Origin: Nostocales cyanobacterium HT-58-2
GTDB lineage: Bacteria > Cyanobacteriota > Cyanobacteriia > Cyanobacteriales > Nostocaceae
Length of the DNA stretch: 64,000 nt
Direction: 5' to 3'
Assembly (NCBI GenBank): GCA_002163975.1
Contig: CP019636.1
Span: 1,835,001 to 1,899,000 of the forward strand
This document shows positions 57,373-64,000 of this stretch, piece after piece. Every line of letters starts with the position of its first letter. Within the stretch, counting starts at the first letter, position 1. The notes under the pieces were generated by a model that had not been told where the DNA came from, searched no databases, and saw nothing but the letters and a program-made list of their open reading frames with translations. A program made the translations under genes and the position numbers.

Positions 57373-59400
57373 CTATTTCCAATCATCCCAATTTTGGTTA
57401 AAAATCGAGGTATCAGGGAAAGCCGTTGGATTGCCATTTTTTTCTAACAACTGTTTCAGGACTTGTAGTCGTGGTTCTGGTAAGGGCAATTTCTCTACAA
57501 GTTGATAAGGTGCGATGCCATTTTTGAGGGCAAAAGCCGCTGTTGTACCAGCTGCTGCACCAGCAGACCATTCAAATGAGTGTACCCTGTACGCTGCTGC
57601 GGCAATGTGACTGGTGGCAATGCTTTTCCCACCTACAAGCAAATTGTCGATTTTTTGGGGAATCATCGCCCGCAATGCAATTTGAAAGGGATAAGCTTGT
57701 CCAGCACCACGCCTTTCGCCTGGACGTTCTGTATTTCCAGGTGCTTCGGGAGGACTTTTGGTCATGCAAGGATGAAAGTCTATGGCATAGTGACCGATAC
57801 CCACAGCATCGGGGAAGATAGTAGAACGAGTGCGCCGCATGACTTTTTCTGGACTCACTTGACCTGAAAGGACGGATGCTGCTTCTAAACCTCCCAGTGC
57901 AGCTTTCAGACGGCGATACATATCTGGCGGTAGTGTCTTTTTGTAGTATTCATCATCGTAGTTGCGACGAGAGATATCAATTTCCCAGATAGCAAAACCT
58001 TCGGGTTGTCCCCAGCTTGGGCGTCCAATGATGCGTCGTGCTTCCCGCATATAAGGATGTTTTGACAAGCCATGTGCTGTCCCCATTGGGGAATCTAGTC
58101 CTGATAAAAAGCGGTAATTTGGTTGTGGTTCCTTCACACCATCTCCCAATTGGGAATCTGTATTCCCAGCTGTCAACCAATAATAGTAGCCTAGAGAAAT
58201 TTGCTCGGCTTTTCTTAAGGCTTCTGTCCGCAGTCCGCCCATCCAACCTCCTGGTTTCAATTGCCCGGTTGCTTGTAACTGCTGGCGACTGTAAATTAAG
58301 TTATCAGTGGAGGTTCCCGGACGGTAATCATTTCCCCAAGTCCAGTTTTGCATGGAGATATCTCCTGGCGTGGGAGAGGTAAACTTGACACCACCGAATT
58401 CCATTGGTTCTCCTTTCGAGGGACTCCAAATGCGACGGTAGGTGAAAACAAGGGGAAAGCTTGCCAGTCGCTTCAATTCATAACTGTAATATGGTGCATA
58501 TTGTGGATAGAATGGAGGCATTGTTTGAGGCTGTGGCTCTTTGGTCGCCTCCATGGCAAACGTGTAAGTGAAGCCTTGTGGACAATAAGGGTCGTTTTGA
58601 GTGCTAGAGGAAGAAGGTTCTAAGTAGGAACGAGCATCAATCCCCAGTCGATAGGGAACATCAGCCAGACCGATAATTTCCCCGGTTTCTGATGTGTCTA
58701 CAACATACCAGTTAGGGGCATTACTGCCAGCTTTACTTTTGGTTTGCTTAGGGGCAAAGCGAACAATAGTCTTGGCAAACTGAGATGAGTCTTGGTAGGT
58801 ATAAGCGTCTTCGATGGTTTGCGATAAAGGCAAGGTGTTGAGGGGTGGTGCGCCTTTGGCTGGTTGATGTTGAATGGCGATCGCACTACTAATTATTTTT
58901 CCATCGCTACTGTATTCCAAATCTTTAATGACTGTGTTTGGGAACCATTCCAACTTCCCTTTGCCTTTTTTTGCAGCATCTTTGAGCATTGAGGTCAAAA
59001 TTTCATGACCATCGCGGGGAAGAAAGCAGGAGTCGCTCACCCAGCAGTTACCAGGGTTAATGTTACCACGGTATTTGCGCTCAATGCGGTTTCGCAATTC
59101 TAGATATCCCCGGGAGTAGAATAATTTGCGCCGCTGGGTTGGTCGTTCATCAAGTGCAGCAGTCCCTTGTGAAGAAATTTGTCCTCCCAGCCAATCTGTA
59201 ATTTCGGAAAGACAAACCGTTTGCCCAGCGAGTAAAGCTTCATAAGCTGTGGCGACACCAGAAAGTCCTCCACCTACAACCAGGATGTCACAATTGACTG
59301 TTTTGTCTGGTGTCCTGGGTGGTGCAGCGATAACAGCGTACGGTGTCACAAAAGAAACAAAAGTAGAGCAAAGGGTCAGGATAGATAGCGATCGCTTCAT
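57373..59400 (-). CDS. secreted FAD-dependent oxidoreductase
   Basis: About 675 residues from ATG 59400 (MKRSLSILTLCSTFVSF), a clear signal peptide ending near YAVIAAPPRT; the frame opens at 59490. Rossmann FAD motif DILVVGGGLSGVATAYEALL (GxGxxG), then DWLGGQISSQGTAALDE, and a C-terminal flavin-contact stretch NLLVGGKSIATSHIAAAAYR. This is the FAD-dependent oxidoreductase type (PF12831) in which the flavin is in the exported protein. Substrate unknown. It is likely exported by Tat only if an RR motif is present; none is seen, so Sec export with later flavin loading is implied, or the signal is an anchor. Confidence 0.85.
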   Translation of the reverse strand: MKRSLSILTLCSTFVSFVTPYAVIAAPPRTPDKTVNCDILVVGGGLSGVATAYEALLAGQTVCLSEITDWLGGQISSQGTAALDERPTQRRKLFYSRGYLELRNRIERKYRGNINPGNCWVSDSCFLPRDGHEILTSMLKDAAKKGKGKLEWFPNTVIKDLEYSSDGKIISSAIAIQHQPAKGAPPLNTLPLSQTIEDAYTYQDSSQFAKTIVRFAPKQTKSKAGSNAPNWYVVDTSETGEIIGLADVPYRLGIDARSYLEPSSSSTQNDPYCPQGFTYTFAMEATKEPQPQTMPPFYPQYAPYYSYELKRLASFPLVFTYRRIWSPSKGEPMEFGGVKFTSPTPGDISMQNWTWGNDYRPGTSTDNLIYSRQQLQATGQLKPGGWMGGLRTEALRKAEQISLGYYYWLTAGNTDSQLGDGVKEPQPNYRFLSGLDSPMGTAHGLSKHPYMREARRIIGRPSWGQPEGFAIWEIDISRRNYDDEYYKKTLPPDMYRRLKAALGGLEAASVLSGQVSPEKVMRRTRSTIFPDAVGIGHYAIDFHPCMTKSPPEAPGNTERPGERRGAGQAYPFQIALRAMIPQKIDNLLVGGKSIATSHIAAAAYRVHSFEWSAGAAAGTTAAFALKNGIAPYQLVEKLPLPEPRLQVLKQLLEKNGNPTAFPDTSIFNQNWDDWK

Positions 59401-59490
59401 TATCAACAAGATCCGTTCAATTCCTAAAATCAGCTTTGAGAGAATTTTTCTCAAATTTCCTGGCGACTTTTTCGCGACTAGACAACCCAA

Positions 59491-59987
59491 ACGAACGGAG
59501 ACACAACCTTAAAGGAAGTGTACAGGCGTCTGCGTTTGACAAACCGCAATATCACTTTCGCCAGCTACTATATCAGCAATTGAAGACGCTACCATTTTTG
59601 AAAATGTTCTTCACAAGCCTTTTTCAGCAACCGAGTTATGGTTCTTGAAATAAGCTGCAATTGCTTAGTTTCTTGAGATAGGCTGATCAATAACTGGTCT
59701 TTGGAGGAGCAACAGCATTTTTTTGCCCCATTAACCTCATGCAAGGGGGTTTTGCTCGGGGTACATATGATGGCAAGTCTATGATCGCTCCTCAATGTGT
59801 AAAATTTAAATAATATAGATTAGCTAAAAAAAACAAAAAATATATAGTTTTCATAAAAATATAGAAGATATAAAATTAACAATTAATTATTGTTAATTAG
59901 ATCATTAATTATGAATTACTAATTATTTAGTAATATGTAATTTAAAAATCAAAATTTCTAATATTGATAATTTCATTATTGACATAT
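59491..59987. other. 500-base intergenic region
   Basis: No gene is supported. Bases 59800-59980 are very AT-rich (runs of a and tat/ata words; attaattattgttaatt near 59880-59900) and probably contain the promoter of the nitroreductase-like gene. Confidence 0.45.
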
Positions 59988-61040
59988 ATGTCAAAAACCT
60001 TAACATCCAGTTCTTTCACCCCTTGGAACATTTCAGAAAGGGATTTTCCCAAATTAGGTAGTCCTTCTGAACAACTAGAATTTTTATTAAATTATGCAAT
60101 ATTAGCTCCATCAGGGCACAATACGCAACCTTGGCTGTTTAGAATTGCTCACGAAACTATTGAACTTTATGCTGATAGAACCCGTGCTTTGCCTGTTAAT
60201 GATCCTCTAGACCGAGAATTAACTATAAGTTGCGGTGCCGCGCTTTTGAATTTACAATTGGCAATTCGGCACTTTGGCTACACTGATGTGGTAAAAACTT
60301 TTCCCAACCCTGATGATTCAGATTTGCTAGCTCATATCTGGTTAGGCGATCCTAGAGAGGAAACTGAAGAGGAACATTTGCTATTTGCGACAATGACCAG
60401 GCGACACACCAATAGGTTACCATTCCAAAATTGGGACATTCCAGAAACGCTGCTTTCTATCATGAAAAAGTCTACAATTGCGGAAGGTGCTTGGCTTGAG
60501 ATCATTGAAGGCGAAGACCTTCGTAATGCGGTAGCTGATTTAATTGCAGAGGGCGATCGCATTCAATTGGCAGACCCTCATTTTCGTCGCGAACTAGCTG
60601 CATGGATTCACTCCAGTCGTATCATCACCCGTGATGGTATGCCTACTTATGCCAAAAGTATAAGGCAACTTCTAGACTTTGCCACCCCTATTATTGCTCA
60701 TGTCATTCGTACTTTTGATATTGGCAGAGGACAAGCGGCACACAACCGAGAATTAGCTCTTGGATCACCTGTTCTTGCAGTTCTGGGAACCGAGGAAGAC
60801 ACTCCCGCAGCCTGGTTTAGTGCTGGACAAGCATTAGAGAGAGTTCTGCTGCTTGGACAAGCTGTAGGTGTTTCTGCATCGTTCTTAAATCAACCTATAC
60901 AAGTGATACAACTGCGTCCTAAACTCCAAACCCTTTTAAATAAATCCGGTTACCCTCAGATAATACTGCGCCTTGGTTTTGGTTCTCAAGTAAAACCAAC
61001 ACCCCGTAGGGGAGTAAGTGAAGTTCTTTTGCACGAATAG
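59988..61040 (+). CDS. Acg-type nitroreductase-family FMN protein
   Basis: 350 residues from ATG 59988 (MSKTLTSSSFTPWNIS). It resembles the Acg/Rv2032 group, a double-length relative of nitroreductases. LLNYAILAPSGHNTQPWLFR carries the N-terminal FMN phosphate-binding segment (NTQPW); the middle has RRHTNRLPF; the C-terminal half has LAVLGTEEDTPAAWFSAGQA and LERVLLLGQAVGVSASFLNQ. Acg proteins often bind or sequester FMN rather than reduce substrates. No neighbour hints at a role. Confidence 0.82.
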   Translation: MSKTLTSSSFTPWNISERDFPKLGSPSEQLEFLLNYAILAPSGHNTQPWLFRIAHETIELYADRTRALPVNDPLDRELTISCGAALLNLQLAIRHFGYTDVVKTFPNPDDSDLLAHIWLGDPREETEEEHLLFATMTRRHTNRLPFQNWDIPETLLSIMKKSTIAEGAWLEIIEGEDLRNAVADLIAEGDRIQLADPHFRRELAAWIHSSRIITRDGMPTYAKSIRQLLDFATPIIAHVIRTFDIGRGQAAHNRELALGSPVLAVLGTEEDTPAAWFSAGQALERVLLLGQAVGVSASFLNQPIQVIQLRPKLQTLLNKSGYPQIILRLGFGSQVKPTPRRGVSEVLLHE

Positions 61041-61204
61041 TACCAAAAAGTATCGAAAATTCAATCTTGAGTGCAGATGAAAAAGCAGGTACAAAATCTT
61101 AGCAAAAGTCATTCAACTATTCAATCAGGACTGCTAGATTGGAGATGTACGTACGTGCTGCTTCAAAAACTGACCAACGGATAGAACGGATAGAGATTAT
61201 CTTT

Positions 61205-63793
61205 ATGAAGAGCAAGAATCAATTCATCTTCGCCTTATTGTTGAGAAGTGCCATAGTCTTTTCACCCGTCGCGCTGTCCGTTGGTATTGCCAGTGCCCAA
61301 ACAACACCATCTCCTTCTCCACAGCGTCCAATATCCAATCAAATTCAGGAAAAATCGCCACAACTGACGGAAGAACATCGCGCCTTTCTTCGTACAACTA
61401 TCTTGTTCAATGTCTGGCTAGCGATACTCACTCTAGTTCCAGTCACAGTCATTGCTGCGTTGTTGCTCCTGCGGCGCCTTGCCATCCGTGAGATAGTTAA
61501 TAAAGCAATGGAGCGCTTACAGGGAGTAGAAGAATTAGAAAAACAGCTAGTCACTGTCAGCCAAGAAGCACAAAATCTGATTCAAGATACGAGAAATATC
61601 ACTAATGAATTAGAAAAGGAAGTTGAAGCACTTCAAAAAACAATCAAAATAGAGCAAGAAAGTTTATCTCGACTTCCATCTGAGATATCTCAGTCAAAAG
61701 AACAACTGTTAGCAGGATTAGAAACAGTCATAAGAAACTCTAAACAAGAGGTAAAAACTTTAGAACTGGAATTTGCTTCTCAAGTTTCTGAGTTAGGATT
61801 GCAATTCCAACAACAAAGAGATCTCACTTTTGAGAATTTAGGAAAATTAGCAACAGAGCTTGCATCAAATCTATCTGAGCTACAGTCAGATGTTCAACAG
61901 CAAAAGGATATTGCCTTAGAAAATTTAGAAAAATCCCGCTCAGAGTTTACAATTCATTTATCTGGATTGCAGTTAGATGCTGAGCAGCAAAAAGAGAAAA
62001 TAGTTGAAAATTTAGAGCAAGTGCGCTCCGAATTGACATCACAACTGTTTGAATTACAGTCAGATGTTCAACAGCAAAAGGATATCGCCCTAGAAAATTT
62101 AGAAAAATCTCAATCGGAGTTTACATCGCAACTTTCAGGATTAGAATCTGACACTAAGCAGCAAAAAGAGAAAATTATTGAAAATTTAGAGCAAGTGCGT
62201 TCCGAATTGACATCGCAACTGTCGGAATTACACTCAGATGTTCAACAGCAAAAGGATATTGCCCTAGAAAATTTAGAAAAATCCCAATCAGAGTTTACCT
62301 CTCAACTTTCGGGATTAGAATCTGATGCGAAGCAGCAAAAAGAGAAAATAGTTGAAAGTTTAGAGCAAGTGCGTTCCGAATTGACATCGCAACTGTCGGA
62401 ATTACACTCAGATGTTCAACAGCAAAAGGATATTGCCCTAGAAAATTTAGAAAAATCTCAATCGGAGTTTACATCTCAACTTTCGGGATTAGAATCTGAT
62501 GCGAAGCAGCAAAAAGAGAAAATAGTTGAAAGTTTAGAGCAAGTGCGTTCCGAATTGACATCGCAACTGTCGGAATTACACTCAGATGTTCAACAGCAAA
62601 AGGATATTGCCCTAGAAAATTTAGAAAAATCCCAATCGGAGTTTACATCTCAACTTTCGGGATTAGAATTTGATACTGAGCAGCAAAAAGATAAAGTTAT
62701 TGAAAATTTAGAGCAAGTGCGCTCAGACTTTCAATCTCTGCTCTCTAAATTACAGCTTGATGCTGAGAAACGGAAAGAACTCATTATAGAAAATTTAGAG
62801 AAATCGGGAGATGAGTTTACATCTAAATTTTCACAACTGCAGACGGATGTTCAACAACAAAAGGTTTTCATTCTTGAGAAGTTAGGAAGATTAGAATCAG
62901 AATTTGTCTCTCAACTTTCTCAATTTCAGAAGGATATTCAACATAGAAAAAATATCATTCTTCAGCAACTATCTGAGGTAACACCTCCTTCCTCTCCCTC
63001 TATTCCAGAGTCTGCTCCCCCTAAAATTGAGAAGAAAATACATATAGTACCGAACCAACCCGAAGTCAAAGAGTCTACACAGACTCAGGAAGAGTCCAAA
63101 GTTGATAATTACCTCCAACAGGCAGATGTTCTTTTCTCCCAAAAGCGCTATGAAGATGCACTCACTGCTTATAACCAAGCAGTAAAAATCCAGCCAAAAG
63201 ACGCTGTTGCCTGGTTGAACCGAGGCATGGTTTTAGCAAGGATGAAACAGTACAAAGAGGCGATCGCCTCCTACGAACAAGCTTTGAAAATTAAGCCAGA
63301 TTACCATCAAGCTTGGGTTGATCGGGGTGTCGCACTGGGATACTTGCGAAGACACAAAGAAGCCTTTGCTTCTTTTAAGAAAGCGACACAAATTAAGCCT
63401 GACGACGCTGTCGCCTGGTTTAACCGGGGTTTGACTTTGCAAGAGTTGGAACGCTTCGAGGAGGCGATCGCCTGTTTTGACAAAGCCATTAAATTAAAGC
63501 CTGACTTCTTCAAAGCTTGGAATAACCGAGGTTACGCCCTAGTGAGTTTAGGACGCGATGACGAAGCTATTGTCAGCTTCGACAAAGCGCTGGAAATAAA
63601 ACCGGACTATGCTGGTGCTTACTATAACAAAGCTGCCTGTTATGCACTGCAAAGACAGGTTGATTTAGCCCTAGAAAATCTGGAACGGGCAGTTGCAATT
63701 AATCCTAGCTATAAAGAAGAAGCTGCAGCTGATATAGATTTTGATGAAATTGCCAAGGATAAGCGCTTCCGACAATATGTTATGGCAGCATAA
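61205..63793 (+). CDS. envelope coiled-coil/TPR protein with exact 174-bp internal repeats
   Basis: About 862 residues from ATG 61205 (MKSKNQFIFALLLRS); the frame opens at 61139. A signal peptide (to about ASAQ, residue 33), then a transmembrane segment (FNVWLAILTLVPVTVIAALLLL), then a long helical region. Here a 58-residue unit, itself two 29-residue halves (SELTSQLSELHSDVQQQKDI... and SEFTSQLSGLESDAKQQKEK...), repeats about seven times in exact 174-bp register; the middle copies are nearly identical at DNA level. The C terminus is five TPR repeats (AVAWLNRGMVLARMKQYKEA, AWVDRGVALGYLRRHKEAFA, AVAWFNRGLTLQELERFEEA and so on). This looks like a long rod with a protein-binding head. Function unknown. 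Confidence 0.85.
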   Translation: MKSKNQFIFALLLRSAIVFSPVALSVGIASAQTTPSPSPQRPISNQIQEKSPQLTEEHRAFLRTTILFNVWLAILTLVPVTVIAALLLLRRLAIREIVNKAMERLQGVEELEKQLVTVSQEAQNLIQDTRNITNELEKEVEALQKTIKIEQESLSRLPSEISQSKEQLLAGLETVIRNSKQEVKTLELEFASQVSELGLQFQQQRDLTFENLGKLATELASNLSELQSDVQQQKDIALENLEKSRSEFTIHLSGLQLDAEQQKEKIVENLEQVRSELTSQLFELQSDVQQQKDIALENLEKSQSEFTSQLSGLESDTKQQKEKIIENLEQVRSELTSQLSELHSDVQQQKDIALENLEKSQSEFTSQLSGLESDAKQQKEKIVESLEQVRSELTSQLSELHSDVQQQKDIALENLEKSQSEFTSQLSGLESDAKQQKEKIVESLEQVRSELTSQLSELHSDVQQQKDIALENLEKSQSEFTSQLSGLEFDTEQQKDKVIENLEQVRSDFQSLLSKLQLDAEKRKELIIENLEKSGDEFTSKFSQLQTDVQQQKVFILEKLGRLESEFVSQLSQFQKDIQHRKNIILQQLSEVTPPSSPSIPESAPPKIEKKIHIVPNQPEVKESTQTQEESKVDNYLQQADVLFSQKRYEDALTAYNQAVKIQPKDAVAWLNRGMVLARMKQYKEAIASYEQALKIKPDYHQAWVDRGVALGYLRRHKEAFASFKKATQIKPDDAVAWFNRGLTLQELERFEEAIACFDKAIKLKPDFFKAWNNRGYALVSLGRDDEAIVSFDKALEIKPDYAGAYYNKAACYALQRQVDLALENLERAVAINPSYKEEAAADIDFDEIAKDKRFRQYVMAA
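61841..62970 (+). repeat. 174-bp tandem repeat array inside the TPR gene
   Basis: The word gatgttcaacagcaaaagga begins at 61889, 62063, 62237, 62411 and 62585, each exactly 174 bases apart, and diverged copies continue in the same register at 62759 and 62933. The units between about 62150 and 62650 are almost identical, showing recent unequal exchange or gene conversion. Confidence 0.92.
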
Positions 63794-64000
63794 CTCCTAC
63801 ATTGATACAATATTGATATCAATATTGCAGGTCAATTTTTCCTTGTTTATAATTGAGGAGAAAGGTGTAAAACAAAAGCACCAAAATCTCAAGAAAACTC
63901 TAAATAACCAAGTTAAAGAAATCTAAAAAAAATCGGGTTTCAAGAATTTACATAATTTATTACATAATTTCACTGTGCCCGATTAGCATTAACAATTTAA
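63794..64000. other. intergenic region at window end
   Basis: AT-rich. A 7-bp inverted pair AATCGGG (near 63931) / CCCGATT (near 63979) encloses two direct copies of ttacataattt. Nothing else is visible before the window ends. Confidence 0.4.

Noticed and set aside
59589..59795. 68-codon minus frame before the nitroreductase gene
   Set aside because: No RBS, atypical composition; probably non-coding.

Overview
The window is from a cyanobacterial chromosome, most likely a filamentous, heterocyst-type (Nostocales-like) strain. The evidence is a partial 16S rRNA carrying cyanobacterial signature sites, many GCGATCGC (HIP1) palindromes, cyanobacterium-typical proteins (cyAbrB regulator, NdhK, Rcp1-like regulator, DUF2103, ClpS, CYP110-like P450) and intergenic inverted repeats of the kind common in Nostocales. 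I place it confidently in Cyanobacteria and only moderately in that order. There are no tRNAs, no CRISPR array and no intact insertion sequence that I can see.

Layout. 1-1.4 kb: 5' three-quarters of a 16S gene on the minus strand with its promoter. 2.3-3.1 kb: alpha/beta hydrolase. 3.9-10.9 kb: trehalose operon glgX-treZ-treY, which turns glycogen into trehalose, closed by a strong terminator. 11-15 kb: a stand-alone ndhK paralogue, a methyltransferase and a cytochrome P450. 15-27 kb: LOG-like protein, plastoquinone-pathway prenyltransferase (ubiA), exopolyphosphatase (ppx), an RRM RNA-binding protein with an SD-masking leader hairpin, a secreted beta-propeller, an EamA transporter, a peptidoglycan-binding/HEAT protein, a GT4 glycosyltransferase and an LD-carboxypeptidase. 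27-29.4 kb: Nudix, pgk and Usp. 29.4-32.7 kb: a defence-like patch with a decayed DUF433-like/DUF5615 toxin-antitoxin remnant, a 780-residue HTH-NACHT STAND ATPase and a divergently transcribed 42-residue amphipathic peptide. 32.7-45.3 kb: VOC protein, a serine-recombinase-like protein that has lost its catalytic residues, a membrane coiled-coil protein, GT39, zinc ribbon, ClC-CBS, cyAbrB, Rrf2-cobD-pyrR and an NTF2-like protein. 45.6-54.5 kb: a signalling island of three large hybrid histidine kinases and one Rcp1-like receiver, with no DNA-binding output. 55-64 kb: moaE, a small membrane protein, clpS-DUF2103, a secreted FAD oxidoreductase, an Acg-type nitroreductase, and an envelope coiled-coil/TPR protein with exact 174-bp internal repeats.

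The most promising undescribed material is the HTH-NACHT plus divergent micro-peptide pair (with direct repeats between them) and the RRM leader hairpin. The degenerate recombinase and the hendecad-like repeat protein are also worth attention. Several short genes (57, 46, 42 and about 39 residues) and two pseudogenes were found by reading intergenic DNA.
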